NCBI RefSeq assembly: GCF_015905305.1
Contig: NZ_JADZLQ010000003.1
Span: 310,001-374,000, forward strand
Direction: 5' to 3'
Source: Pinirhizobacter soli
GTDB taxonomy: Bacteria; Pseudomonadota; Gammaproteobacteria; Xanthomonadales; Rhodanobacteraceae
Length of the DNA stretch: 64,000 nucleotides
Part shown: positions 7,695 through 16,929 of the stretch, piece by piece
Position numbering within the stretch: position 1 is the stretch's first letter
How the letters are laid out: each line of letters begins with the position of its first letter
Translations under genes and position numbers: made by a program
The notes under the pieces: generated by a model
Database searches by the model: none
The model's input: only the letters and a program-made list of their open reading frames with translations
Told to the model about the DNA's origin: nothing

Positions 7695-10600
7695 ATGAGC
7701 ACCGCAGTTAAGTTCCGCAAGAAGATCCTGGCCAGCGTGATCGCCGCGTCCGTGACCGCGATCGCCATCGCGCCGACCGTCGGCTTCGCGCAGACGGCCA
7801 CCGCCAACCTGCGCGGCAAGGCCGCACCGGGCTCGACCGTAACGGTCAAGAACCCGGACACGGGCCTGGTGCGCAAAGCGACGGTGGGCGCGGATGGCTC
7901 CTACGGCATCATCGGCCTGCCGCCGGCCACCTATACCGTGGATGCCGGCCCGGGCACCGAGAAGCAGGTGACATTGACGGTGGCCTCCACCGCCACGTTG
8001 AACCTCACCGCGGAAGCTGCCGCAGCTCCTGGTGCCGCCAACGCCACGAGCCTGCAGGGCGTGACCGTTTCGGCCAGCACGCTCAACGAGGTCAAGACCC
8101 CGGAAGTGGGCCAGACCATCTCGCTGCACCAGATCCAGACCATCCCGCAGGTGTCGCGCAACTTCCTGGAGTTCGCCGATACCGTGCCCGGCATGGCGTT
8201 CAACGTCGACTCCGCCGGCCACACCAGCCTGCGTGGCGGCGCGATGAACAACAGCTCGGTGAACGTGTTCATCGACGGTGTTGGCCAGAAGAGCTACGTG
8301 AAGGAAGGCGGCGTGTCCGGCCAGATCAACAGCCAGGGTAACCCGTTCCCGCAGCTGGCGATTGGCCAGTACAAGGTGATCACCACCAACTACAAGGCCG
8401 AGTACGACCAGGTGTCGTCCGCCGCGGTGACCGCCGAGACGAAGTCCGGCACCAATGAATTCCACGGTGAGGTGTTCGACACCTACACTTCCGACAAGTA
8501 CCGCAGCCGCACCGCGGGCGAAGAGGCCCCGGGCGCCGACAAGGCTCGTTCCTCGGAGAAGGAATACGGCTTTGCCCTTGGTGGTCCGATCATCAAGGAC
8601 CAGATGCACTTCTTCATCGCCTATGAAGAAAAGAAATTCGATACGCCCATCACTGTCACGCCGGGCGGCCAGGCGCCGGCCAATATCGCGCAGTTGCTGC
8701 CGGCTTCCGCCGCCGCCGAGCTCGGACCGGCTGACCTGCCGTTCAACGAGAAGCTGTACTTCGGCAAGATCGACTGGGAGCTGACCGATCGCGACCGTAT
8801 CGAGATCTCCACCCAGGTGCGCCGCGAGGACCAGGCCGACAACATCGGCACGGGCCAGGCCCGCTCCGCCTCGATCGTTACCGAGAACCACGACACCCGC
8901 GGCCTGTTCCGCTGGCAGCACAGCGGCGACAACTACTTCAACGAGTTGAACGCCACCTACGAGAATGCCTCCAACGATCCGACGCCGTTGAACTTCGGCA
9001 ACGGCGCGGTGTACAACTATCGCCCCCAAGGCGACAACAACGGCGTGCTCAATACGGGCTCTGCCGGTCCGCTGGCCACCCAGATCAAGGGACAGGAAGG
9101 TCCGTCACTGTCCGACGACATCACTTTCAATGATTTGTCGTGGCACGGCGACCACACCGTAAAGCTGGGCTGGAAGTACAAGGAAGTGACCCTGCACGCG
9201 CAGGATGCCGGCAACGTCAATCCGCAGTTCTCCTACGACGTGACTGACACGGGTACGCAGGCTGATCCGTACCAGGTGAACTTCTCCAACCCGGTGGCTG
9301 GCCTTAACCCGATCTCGGAAACCAAGAGCAAGCAGTACGGTGGTTACATCCAGGACGACTGGGCGGTTACCGACAAGCTCACCCTGAACCTTGGCGTTCG
9401 TTGGGACCTGGAGCGCACGCCGTCTTACGTTGATTGGGTGACCCCGGCCAACGTCGTCGATGCCTTCAACCAGCTCGACCCGGCGGCTCAGGGCCAGTTC
9501 CCCGGCCAGACCTACGCGCAGACCCTGGCCAAGGGTGGCGTCAACATCAACGACTACATCAGCAACGGCAAGAATCGCCATCCCTACAACAAGGAATGGC
9601 AGCCGCGCCTGGGCTTCTCGTACGACCTCTTCGGTGACGAGGCGCACGTGATCCACGGCGGTGCGGGCCGTTCGTACGACCGCAACCTGTACGACTACCT
9701 GCAGCTGGAGCAGACCAAGTCGGCCATTCCCATCCAGCAGGTGAACTTCAACACCGCCGAGCGCCCGTGCGACCTCACGGCGTCCAACTGCATTGCCTGG
9801 AACCCGGCGTACCTGGGCACCAATGGCTTGCAGCTGTTGCAGTCGCAGTTCTCCTCGTCCAACACCGGACAGGAGATCGACATGATGAACAACAAGCTCA
9901 AGGCCCCGTACTCCGACCAGTACAGCCTGGGCATGAGCAACCAGGTAGGCGATTGGCAGACCGACGCCACCGTCACCCGCGTGCTCAGCTACGACGGTTT
10001 CGCCTTCACCCTGGGCAACCGCTTCCCCGATGGCTCGTTCTTCCAGAACGGTGGCCAGCCGTGGAACAACGGTGTGCCGGGCTTCGGCAGCCTGATCATC
10101 GGCAACAACGGCATCCGTACCCGTACTACCCAGGTGCTGCTGTCGGCCAGCAAGCCGTACACGAAGGAGTCGGGCTGGAGCACGACGTTCGCCTATACCT
10201 ACACCCGCGCCTACCAGAACCGGGACATCAACGAGCACTACTCGTTCGACGAAGAGCTTATCGGCAATTATCCATTCATCCTGTCGAACGCGGCGCCCAA
10301 GCATCGCTTTGTCTCTACCGGCGCGATCGACGGCCCGTGGGGTTTCAGTTTCTCGGCCAAGCTCACGCTGGCCACGCCCACGCCGTATAACGCCGTTGCC
10401 AACTACGGCCTGATCGGACCGAACGGCGAAGCTGGCATCCCGAAGACCTTCGTCCCCGGTGGCAGCAAATTCCTGTTCGGTGGCAATATCTTCGGCTACC
10501 GCGACGTCGACCTGCAGGCCACCAAGGACTTCAAGATCTGGGGCGATGTTGCGGCCTATATGCGCTTCGACATCTTGAACGTGTTCAACTGGAAGAACTT

Positions 10601-10733
10601 CGATCCTGCCGCGGTGGTTACCAACTACGGTTCGAACGGTGTGTTGAACAGCAACCCGGTGACCTACGACAAGCACGGCAATATCGTCTTCGTGCCGCGC
10701 ACGGCGAGGTTCACCGTGGGCCTGAAGTTCTAA
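7695..10733 (+). CDS. Oar-like TonB-dependent receptor with carboxypeptidase-regulatory-like domain
   Basis: 1012 aa outer-membrane protein. After a signal peptide (cleavage near GFAQ, residue 32) comes a CarboxypepD_reg-like beta-sandwich (TANLRGKAAPGSTVTVKNPD, then ADGSYGIIGLPPATYTVDAG), a plug domain (TISLHQIQTIPQVSRNFLEF, LRGGAMNNSSVNVFIDGVGQ), and a long 22-strand-type barrel ending in RFTVGLKF with terminal Phe. This architecture defines Oar/SusC-like receptors, which take up oligosaccharides or peptides. Placement between a LacI regulator and glycoside hydrolases points to oligosaccharide import. It starts after a strong Shine-Dalgarno and ends just before a strong terminator at 10756. 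Confidence 0.9.
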   Translation: MSTAVKFRKKILASVIAASVTAIAIAPTVGFAQTATANLRGKAAPGSTVTVKNPDTGLVRKATVGADGSYGIIGLPPATYTVDAGPGTEKQVTLTVASTATLNLTAEAAAAPGAANATSLQGVTVSASTLNEVKTPEVGQTISLHQIQTIPQVSRNFLEFADTVPGMAFNVDSAGHTSLRGGAMNNSSVNVFIDGVGQKSYVKEGGVSGQINSQGNPFPQLAIGQYKVITTNYKAEYDQVSSAAVTAETKSGTNEFHGEVFDTYTSDKYRSRTAGEEAPGADKARSSEKEYGFALGGPIIKDQMHFFIAYEEKKFDTPITVTPGGQAPANIAQLLPASAAAELGPADLPFNEKLYFGKIDWELTDRDRIEISTQVRREDQADNIGTGQARSASIVTENHDTRGLFRWQHSGDNYFNELNATYENASNDPTPLNFGNGAVYNYRPQGDNNGVLNTGSAGPLATQIKGQEGPSLSDDITFNDLSWHGDHTVKLGWKYKEVTLHAQDAGNVNPQFSYDVTDTGTQADPYQVNFSNPVAGLNPISETKSKQYGGYIQDDWAVTDKLTLNLGVRWDLERTPSYVDWVTPANVVDAFNQLDPAAQGQFPGQTYAQTLAKGGVNINDYISNGKNRHPYNKEWQPRLGFSYDLFGDEAHVIHGGAGRSYDRNLYDYLQLEQTKSAIPIQQVNFNTAERPCDLTASNCIAWNPAYLGTNGLQLLQSQFSSSNTGQEIDMMNNKLKAPYSDQYSLGMSNQVGDWQTDATVTRVLSYDGFAFTLGNRFPDGSFFQNGGQPWNNGVPGFGSLIIGNNGIRTRTTQVLLSASKPYTKESGWSTTFAYTYTRAYQNRDINEHYSFDEELIGNYPFILSNAAPKHRFVSTGAIDGPWGFSFSAKLTLATPTPYNAVANYGLIGPNGEAGIPKTFVPGGSKFLFGGNIFGYRDVDLQATKDFKIWGDVAAYMRFDILNVFNWKNFDPAAVVTNYGSNGVLNSNPVTYDKHGNIVFVPRTARFTVGLKF

Positions 10734-10755
10734 ACGCCGCGACAACCGCTTAAGG

Positions 10756-10787
10756 ACGAGGCCCGCCATCGCGCGGGCCTCGTTTTA
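10756..10787 (+). terminator. Rho-independent terminator after the receptor
   Basis: An 11-bp perfect stem (ACGAGGCCCGC 10756-10766 with GCGGGCCTCGT 10773-10783), a 6-nt loop and a short T tract (10783-10786). It lies 23 bp after the receptor stop, so the halogenase-like gene at 10829 probably needs its own promoter or read-through. Confidence 0.85.
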
Positions 10788-10828
10788 AGTGGCACCATGT
10801 AACCGTCTCTCCCGAAGGACTTCATGCC

Positions 10829-12349
10829 ATGACTGATCCGGCCATCAGGAATATCGTCATCGTCGGCGGCGGTACGGCCGGCTGGATGGCGGCGTCCGCG
10901 CTTTCCCGCACCTTGGGCAAGAGCGTATCGATCCGCCTGATCGAATCGGACGAGATCGGCATCATCGGCGTGGGCGAGGCCACCGTCCCGCACCTGAAGC
11001 TCTTCAACAACCTCTTGGGCATCAACGAGGCGGATTTCGTCCGCAAGACGTTCGGCAGTTTCAAGCTCGGCATCCAGTTCGTCGATTGGCTGCGCATGGG
11101 CGAAAGCTACATTCATGGCTTCGGCAGCATGGGGCATGAGGTTGGCCTGATGCCGTTCCACCAATACTGGATCAAGGCCATGCACAAGGGCATGGCGAAG
11201 ACGAATCTTGGCCCGTATTCGGTGAATTCCATGGCGGCGGTGAAGAACAAGTTCATGGCTCCCGGGCTTGATGTACCGGCCAATTCGCCCCTGGGGAGCG
11301 TGGCCTACGCGTATCACTTCGACGCCGGGCTATACGCAAAATACCTGCGCAATTACGCCGAGCTGCTGGGCGTCAAGCGTACGGAGGGCAAGATCCTGGG
11401 CGTCGAGTTGAACCCGATCTCGGGTTTCGTCGACGCGGTGAAGCTTGAAAGCGGCGAGCGCATCGAAGGCGAGCTCTTCATCGATTGCTCGGGCTTCCGC
11501 GGCCTGTTGATCGAACAGGCGCTGAAAACAGGCTACGACGAATACACCCAGTGGCTTCCTTGCGACCGCGCCATGGCAGTGCCGTGCGCGAATGTCGGCG
11601 AACCCACGCCCTATACGCGCTCCACCGCGCGCGAGGCCGGCTGGCAGTGGCGCATTCCGCTGCAGCACCGCACGGGCAATGGCTATGTGTACTCCAGCAA
11701 GCACATTTCCGACGACGAGGCCGCGGCAAAACTGCTCTCGCGCCTGGATGGCGAGGCGCTGGCCGATCCACGCCCGCTGCGCTTCGTTACCGGCTTGCGC
11801 AAGAAGCCCTGGAACAGGAACGTGGTGGCGATTGGCCTGGCCAGCGGTTTCATGGAACCGCTCGAATCCACCAGCATCTTCATGATCCAGTCGGGTATCA
11901 CGCGGCTGTTGAAACTCTTCCCGGAACGGGATTTCTCGCAGGTATTGATCGACCGCTACAACGATCAGGTGACGTTCGAATCCGAACGCATCCGCGATTT
12001 CCTGATCCTGCACTACAAGGCCACCGAGCGCACCGACACCGATTTCTGGAACCAGTGCCGCACGATGGATATCCCGCAAAGCCTGCAGGACAACATCAAC
12101 CTCTTCGCCGACAGTGGCCGTTTCTTCCGCAACGCCGAGGAAATGTTCGCCGATGTCAGCTGGGTGCAGGTGATGGTGGGGCAGGGCATCGTGCCACGCA
12201 CGCATCATCCCCTGGTGGACCAGATGCCCGATAGCGACCTTGCCGGCTTCATGGCCAGCATCGAGAACGTGGTGGGACAGTGCGCCGACGCGATGCCCAT
12301 GCATTCACAATTCATCGCCCAGCATTGCCCTGCCGAAAAAGTGGCTTGA
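10829..12349 (+). CDS. Flavin-dependent tryptophan-halogenase family protein
   Basis: 506 aa. The N-terminal FAD-binding motif is IVIVGGGTAGWMAA (GxGxxG, residues 9-22). The halogenase hallmark WxWxIP is present as WQWRIP at 272-277. The two residues essential in PrnA/RebH-type enzymes are both present with the same numbers: Lys79 (GSFKLGIQF) and Glu346 (EPLESTSIF). The active site is therefore intact on paper. Family members use FADH2, chloride or bromide and O2 and need a partner flavin reductase, which is not seen nearby. In Xanthomonadales and Caulobacterales such proteins recur beside Oar or TonB receptors in sugar loci, where free tryptophan is an unlikely substrate. The true role is unknown. 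Confidence 0.85.
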   Translation: MTDPAIRNIVIVGGGTAGWMAASALSRTLGKSVSIRLIESDEIGIIGVGEATVPHLKLFNNLLGINEADFVRKTFGSFKLGIQFVDWLRMGESYIHGFGSMGHEVGLMPFHQYWIKAMHKGMAKTNLGPYSVNSMAAVKNKFMAPGLDVPANSPLGSVAYAYHFDAGLYAKYLRNYAELLGVKRTEGKILGVELNPISGFVDAVKLESGERIEGELFIDCSGFRGLLIEQALKTGYDEYTQWLPCDRAMAVPCANVGEPTPYTRSTAREAGWQWRIPLQHRTGNGYVYSSKHISDDEAAAKLLSRLDGEALADPRPLRFVTGLRKKPWNRNVVAIGLASGFMEPLESTSIFMIQSGITRLLKLFPERDFSQVLIDRYNDQVTFESERIRDFLILHYKATERTDTDFWNQCRTMDIPQSLQDNINLFADSGRFFRNAEEMFADVSWVQVMVGQGIVPRTHHPLVDQMPDSDLAGFMASIENVVGQCADAMPMHSQFIAQHCPAEKVA

Positions 12350-12376
12350 GCGGTCGGCCTGCGTCATAACTTGCAG

Positions 12377-12405
12377 TTTCCGTGGAGGCCTTAAGAGGCT
12401 ATATT
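12377..12405 (+). promoter_or_regulatory. Putative sigma-70 promoter of the GH144/ABC operon
   Basis: TATATT at 12400-12405 is a good -10 element (5 of 6). A weak -35 TTTCCG (12377-12382) lies 17 bp upstream. The predicted start near 12411 falls immediately before the LacI operator at 12416, so repressor binding would block early elongation. Confidence 0.5.
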
Positions 12406-12415
12406 CACACTGCTG

Positions 12416-12431
12416 ATGTAAACGTTTTCAT
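12416..12431 (+). promoter_or_regulatory. LacI-family operator 3
   Basis: ATGTAAACGTTTTCAT, core GTAAACGTTTTC, is the reverse complement of operator 2 at 15 of 16 positions. It lies 46 bp before the start codon of the GH144-like lipoprotein and just downstream of the predicted transcription start. It ties the operon to the repressor gene at 6394. Confidence 0.75.
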
Positions 12432-12477
12432 GGGTTCGACGTTCCCCGACGCAGCGCCCCGAAGAAGGTTCCCCCCC

Positions 12478-13953
12478 ATGTCGATCCTGAAGTCCTCTAC
12501 GCTTGTCCTCGCCCTCACCGCCTTGGTGGCTTGCGCGGGCGCTACGGCCGCCCCGGCCAACCATCCCGCCAAGGCTCACAAGGCCGATTCGAAGCTTATG
12601 CAAGTCAATAAAGTGCCTGCGAGCATTGACGATCTTGAACGCCGTACCTTTGCCTGGTTCTGGGATGCGGCCGATCCGAAGACGGGTCTGGTACCCGACC
12701 ACTACCCTGGTGATTCGTTTGCTTCCATCGCCTCGGTGGGTTTCGGCCTGACCGCCTACGGCGTCGGCGCTGAACGTGGCTACATCACCCGCGAACAGGC
12801 GGCCGAGCGCACGCTCGCCACCTTGAAGTTCTTCGATGAGGCCACCCAGGACGACAGCGAAGATGGTGCCACCGGGTTCCACGGGTTCTTCTATCACTTC
12901 CTGGACATGAAAACCGGCAAGCGTTTTTCGCGCTGGGTGGAACTGTCCAGCGTGGACACCACGCTGATGATGGGCGGCGTGCTGTTCGCGCAGTCGTACT
13001 ACGACCGCGACAATCCGCAGGAAGCGCAGATCCGCGAACTGGCCGACAAGCTCTACCGCAACGTCGACTGGCCCTGGATGCAGAACCACGCCCCGCTCAT
13101 CAGCATGGGCTGGACACCGGGCGGCAAGTTCATCGAAAGCGACTGGCGCGGTTACAACGAAGGTTCGCTGGTGTACATCCTTGCGCTGGGCTCGCCCACG
13201 CACCCGGTGGCCGATGGCGCCTGGAATGCCTGGACGCACACGTACGACGCCACCTGGGGAGAGTTTTACGGGCAGACCTTCCTGAACTTCGCACCGCTCT
13301 TCGGCCATCAGTTCAGCCAGGTGTGGGTGGACATGCGCGGCATCCGCGACGACTGGAACCGCGAGAAGAACCTGGATTATTTCGAGAACAGCCGGCGTGC
13401 CGCGTATTCACAGCAGGCCTACGCGATCGCCAATCCCGGCAAATTCGAAGGCTACGGCAAGAATGTCTGGGGCCTGTCGGCCAGCAACGGCCCGGGCGGC
13501 ATCATCGTGGAAGGCGGCGACCAGCACCGGGAATTCCACGGCTATACCGCGCGCGGCGCCGGCCGCGACTACATCTCCGACGATGGCACCATCGTGCCCA
13601 TGGCCGCGGGCGCTTCCATCGCCTTCGCCCCGGAGATCGTTATTCCGGCGCTCGAGGAAATGAAGAAGCGCTGGGGCAAGTACATCTACAACAAGTATGG
13701 GTTCGTCGACGCCTTCAACCTGACTTTCCAGACGCCCACCGACTTGCGCACGGGTAAACTGGTACCGGGCGTGGGCTGGGTGGATACCGTGCACATCGGC
13801 ATCGACCAGGGCCCGATGCTGCTGATGATCGAGAACTATCGCAGCAACTTCGTCTGGGATGTGATGAAGAAGAACCCCTACATCCGCAAGGGCCTGGAGC
13901 GCGCCGGTTTCCGCGGCGGTTGGCTTGACGGCGCGGCCACCGGGGCAAAGTGA
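12478..13953 (+). CDS. GH144-like (glucoamylase-family, PF10091) lipoprotein
   Basis: 491 aa. The signal sequence ends in a lipobox (LVAC, Cys19), so the protein is predicted to be a membrane-anchored lipoprotein. The remainder is an (alpha/alpha)6 domain of the PF10091/GH144 type: RRTFAWFWDAADPKTGLVPD near residue 55, RWVELSSVDTTLMMGGVLFA near 155, NEGSLVYILALGSPTHP near 225, and GLSASNGPGG near 340. GH144 enzymes characterised so far are endo-beta-1,2-glucanases; older annotations say glucoamylase. The first ATG of the frame (12382) lies upstream of the operator and is rejected in favour of 12478, which gives a proper signal peptide. It is the first gene of a five-gene coupled operon. Confidence 0.85.
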   Translation: MSILKSSTLVLALTALVACAGATAAPANHPAKAHKADSKLMQVNKVPASIDDLERRTFAWFWDAADPKTGLVPDHYPGDSFASIASVGFGLTAYGVGAERGYITREQAAERTLATLKFFDEATQDDSEDGATGFHGFFYHFLDMKTGKRFSRWVELSSVDTTLMMGGVLFAQSYYDRDNPQEAQIRELADKLYRNVDWPWMQNHAPLISMGWTPGGKFIESDWRGYNEGSLVYILALGSPTHPVADGAWNAWTHTYDATWGEFYGQTFLNFAPLFGHQFSQVWVDMRGIRDDWNREKNLDYFENSRRAAYSQQAYAIANPGKFEGYGKNVWGLSASNGPGGIIVEGGDQHREFHGYTARGAGRDYISDDGTIVPMAAGASIAFAPEIVIPALEEMKKRWGKYIYNKYGFVDAFNLTFQTPTDLRTGKLVPGVGWVDTVHIGIDQGPMLLMIENYRSNFVWDVMKKNPYIRKGLERAGFRGGWLDGAATGAK

Positions 13954-15233
13954 GGTTCGCCCCCGGCCATCGCGCATGGGTCGTGCTGGCGGCGGTGCTG
14001 CTGGCTTCCTGCGCGAACAAGAGCGCCGGCGTGGTGGATATCGATTTCTGGACCATCGGCCGCGAAGGCGAGGCGATGGCCAAACTCGTTCCCGCCTTTG
14101 AACGCGAACACCCCGGCATTCGCGTGCACGTGCAGCAGATGCCGCTCACCGCTGCCCATCAGAAACTCTTCACCGCCTTCGCCGGCAACTCGATGCCGGA
14201 TATCACGCAGCTGGGTAATACCTGGCTACCGGAAATGCAGGCGCTGAACGCCATCGAGCCGCTCGATGGCTATGTGGCCGCGTCGAAGGTCGTGGACAAG
14301 ACCGACTACTTCCCCAGCATCTGGGCCACCAATACCATCGATGGCAAGCTCTGGGGCGTGCCGTGGTACGTGGATACGCGGCTGTTGTTCTATCGGGTGG
14401 ATATCCTCAAAGAAGTCGGTTTCGACGGTCCGCCGCGTACCTGGGACGAATGGCGCCGCCAGCTGGCGGCCATCCGTGCGCGAGGCGATGGCAAGGGTTT
14501 TGCCGTCCTGCTTCCCACCAATGAATACGAACCCCTGATGTCGCTTGCGCTGCAATCGGAGCAGCCGCTGCTGCGCGATGGCGGCCGCTACGGGAATTTC
14601 CGCAGCGAGGGATTCAAGCGTGCACTCGCCTTCTACGTCGATACCTTCAAGGCGAAGCAGGCGCCGACCATCACCAATGTCGAGGCGGGCAACCCCTGGA
14701 CGGAATTCGGTCGCGGCGTGTACGCGTTCTACCTCTCCGGGCCCTGGAACATCGGTGAGTTCCGCAAGCGCATCGATGCGAAGGACCAGGACGACTGGTC
14801 CACTGCGGCGCTTCCCGGCATAGACGGCCCGGGGGCATCCAACGCCGGCGGCTCGAGCCTGGTGATCTTCCGCAGCTCAAAACACAAGGAAGAAGCCTGG
14901 GAGCTGGTGGAATTTCTCTCAAGGCCGGATATCCAGCGACAGTTCTACGACCTCCTGGGCGACATGCCGCCCAGGCGCTCGTCGTGGGAAGGCGGAACGC
15001 TCGCCAACGATCCGAAGGCCCGTGCCTTCCGTGACCAACTCGAGCGCGTGGTGCCGTCGCCCGCCGTGCCCGAATGGGAGCGCATCGCCACCGAGATGCA
15101 ACTGGTGGCGGCGCAAGCGGTGGCCGGGCAGATCTCCATCGACGATGCCGCCGCCGAGATCGACCGCCGCACTGATCGCATCCTGGAAAAGCGCCGCTGG
15201 GTGCTGGACCACGCCAGGGAGCATGCCCCGTGA
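13950..15233 (+). CDS. Sugar ABC transporter substrate-binding lipoprotein
   Basis: 427 aa. GTG start at 13950 overlaps the upstream stop by 4 bp (GTGA). The signal peptide ends in the lipobox LASC (Cys21). The mature protein is a group-1 extracellular solute-binding protein: VDIDFWTIGREGEAMAKLVP, FAGNSMPDITQLGNTWLPEM, LWGVPWYVDTRLLFYR, FGRGVYAFYLSGPWNIGEF. These blocks are typical of maltose/oligosaccharide binders (MalE/UgpB type). It should deliver oligosaccharides released by the GH144-like enzyme to the permeases encoded next. Unlike E. coli MalE it is lipid-anchored, which in a diderm suggests attachment in the periplasm. Ligand unknown. Confidence 0.92.
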   Translation: MRFAPGHRAWVVLAAVLLASCANKSAGVVDIDFWTIGREGEAMAKLVPAFEREHPGIRVHVQQMPLTAAHQKLFTAFAGNSMPDITQLGNTWLPEMQALNAIEPLDGYVAASKVVDKTDYFPSIWATNTIDGKLWGVPWYVDTRLLFYRVDILKEVGFDGPPRTWDEWRRQLAAIRARGDGKGFAVLLPTNEYEPLMSLALQSEQPLLRDGGRYGNFRSEGFKRALAFYVDTFKAKQAPTITNVEAGNPWTEFGRGVYAFYLSGPWNIGEFRKRIDAKDQDDWSTAALPGIDGPGASNAGGSSLVIFRSSKHKEEAWELVEFLSRPDIQRQFYDLLGDMPPRRSSWEGGTLANDPKARAFRDQLERVVPSPAVPEWERIATEMQLVAAQAVAGQISIDDAAAEIDRRTDRILEKRRWVLDHAREHAP

Positions 15234-16108
15234 GCCGCCAGAACGCCGCCTGGTGGTTCCTGGCTCCCGCCCTGATCGTCCTGGGCCTGTTCTTCCTGCT
15301 GCCGGTGATCGCGGCGCTGTTGCTTAGCCTGACCGACTACGACCTCTATGCCCTGGCGGACGTGCGCAACCTGCGTTTCGTCGCGCTGGCCAATTACTGG
15401 GATCTGCTGCACCGGCCGCTGTTCTGGTCGGCGCTGGGCCACACGTTCTATTTCGTGATCGTGGGCGTGCCGCTGTCGATCGCTACCTCGCTTGGCGCGG
15501 CGTTGCTGCTTAATTCACCGCTGGCACGGTTCAAACCGTTCTTCCGAACCGCGCTGTTCGCACCGGTGGTGACCACCGTGGTCGCGGTGGCGGTGATCTG
15601 GCGATACCTGTTCAACACCAAGTACGGCTGGGCCAACTATGGGCTCAGCGGGCTTGGGATCGATCCGATCGACTGGCTGGGAGACCCGCACTGGGCCATG
15701 CCCACCATCATCCTTTTCGCCGTATGGAAGAATTTTGGCTACAACATGATCATCTTCCTGGCGGGGTTGCAGGCGATCCCGGCGGATCTCTACGAAGCCG
15801 CCCGCATCGACGGCGCCTCGGTGCCCAGCCAGTTCCGGCACATCACCCTGCCGATGCTGGCGCCGACTCTTCTGATGGTGAGCATCCTTACCGTCTCCGG
15901 TTACTTCCAGCTGTTCGCCGAGCCCTACGTGATGACCGAGGGCGGCCCACTGCAGAGCACTACCAGCGTGCTGTACCTGATGTACGAGGAAGGCTTCAAG
16001 TGGTGGAACTTAGGTTCCGCCTCGGCCGTGGCCTTCCTGCTGTTCGTGATCATGTTCGTGGTCACCGCCGGCATGCTGCGCCTGTCCCGGCGCAAGGTGG
16101 CTGCATGA
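15230..16108 (+). CDS. Sugar ABC transporter permease (MalF/UgpA type)
   Basis: 292 aa with six membrane helices and the binding-protein-dependent transport signature, the EAA loop (DLYEAARIDGASVPSQFRHI at about 185-205), which contacts the ATPase. GTG start at 15230 overlaps the substrate-binding-protein stop. The gene is coupled by a 4-bp ATGA overlap to the second permease. No gene for the nucleotide-binding subunit is in the operon, so a shared MsmK/MalK/UgpC-type ATPase encoded elsewhere is expected. Confidence 0.92.
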   Translation: MSRQNAAWWFLAPALIVLGLFFLLPVIAALLLSLTDYDLYALADVRNLRFVALANYWDLLHRPLFWSALGHTFYFVIVGVPLSIATSLGAALLLNSPLARFKPFFRTALFAPVVTTVVAVAVIWRYLFNTKYGWANYGLSGLGIDPIDWLGDPHWAMPTIILFAVWKNFGYNMIIFLAGLQAIPADLYEAARIDGASVPSQFRHITLPMLAPTLLMVSILTVSGYFQLFAEPYVMTEGGPLQSTTSVLYLMYEEGFKWWNLGSASAVAFLLFVIMFVVTAGMLRLSRRKVAA

Positions 16109-16926
16109 GCCCGCGCATGGCCAAGGCGCTGGTCAACGGCCTGCTGCTGGGCGGCGCGGTGGTGGCGCTGTTCCCGCTGGTGTGGATGTTGTCGGTGTCG
16201 TTCATGCAGCCGGGCGAGGCAAGTTCGCTGCCGCCGCCGCTGCTGCCGCGCCATTTCACCTTCGACAACTACCGGGAATTGTTCGTGCACGCCGGTATGG
16301 GCCGGTACTTCGCCAATAGCTTATTGGTATCGGCCGCGATCACCGTGTTCTCGGTGCTGATCAATGTGATGGCGGGCTATGCCTTCGCCAAACTGCGCTT
16401 CACCGGCCGGCAGCGGCTGTTCCAGGCCCTGGTGGGGGGCCTTGTGATTCCCGCGCAGGTGGCGATGTTGCCGCTGTTCCTGCTGCTCAAATACATCGGC
16501 CTGATCAACACCTATGGTGCGGTGATCGTGCCGGCATTGGCCACGATCTTCGGCATTTTCCTCGTGCGACAGTACACAAGTGGCATCCCGGACGACCTGC
16601 TCGAGGCCGCGCGCATCGACGGTGCGGGCGAGGCGCGGATCTTCATCCAGATCGTGATGCCGCTGTTGAAGCCGATCATGGTGACGCTTGCCATCTTCAC
16701 TTTCCTGGCAGCCTGGAACGACTTCATGTGGCCGTTGATCGCGCTGACGGGCCAGGAGCACTACACCCTGCCCATCGCACTGGCATCGCTTTCACGTGAA
16801 CATGTGCAAGATTCGGAGTTGATGATGGCCGGCTCCGTGGTTACCGTAGTACCCGTGCTCGCCCTCTTCCTGGCCATGCAACGCTATTACCTGGAAGGCC
16901 TCCTGCTGGGCAGCGTCAAGGGATAA
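16105..16926 (+). CDS. Sugar ABC transporter permease (MalG/UgpE type)
   Basis: 273 aa with six helices and an EAA loop (DDLLEAARIDGAGEARIFIQ at about 165-185). The ATG at 16105 overlaps the previous stop (ATGA); a longer frame starting at 15724 is read-through inside the first permease and is rejected. It pairs with the MalF-type permease to form the membrane channel for the lipoprotein at 13950. The large glycoside-hydrolase-like gene follows after 3 bp. Confidence 0.92.
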   Translation: MSPRMAKALVNGLLLGGAVVALFPLVWMLSVSFMQPGEASSLPPPLLPRHFTFDNYRELFVHAGMGRYFANSLLVSAAITVFSVLINVMAGYAFAKLRFTGRQRLFQALVGGLVIPAQVAMLPLFLLLKYIGLINTYGAVIVPALATIFGIFLVRQYTSGIPDDLLEAARIDGAGEARIFIQIVMPLLKPIMVTLAIFTFLAAWNDFMWPLIALTGQEHYTLPIALASLSREHVQDSELMMAGSVVTVVPVLALFLAMQRYYLEGLLLGSVKG

Positions 16927-16929
16927 CGG

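Noticed and set aside
6232-9029. Long minus-strand frames opposite the LacI and receptor genes
   Set aside because: They are antisense to clear genes and arise from high GC; no domains or start sites.
9105-10769. 554-aa minus-strand frame under the receptor
   Set aside because: Composition is typical of antisense translation (Val, Gly, Arg, His-rich) and it covers a well-supported gene.
15724-16104. N-terminal extension of the second sugar permease
   Set aside because: Overlaps the first permease in another frame; the ATGA overlap at 16105 gives the normal start.
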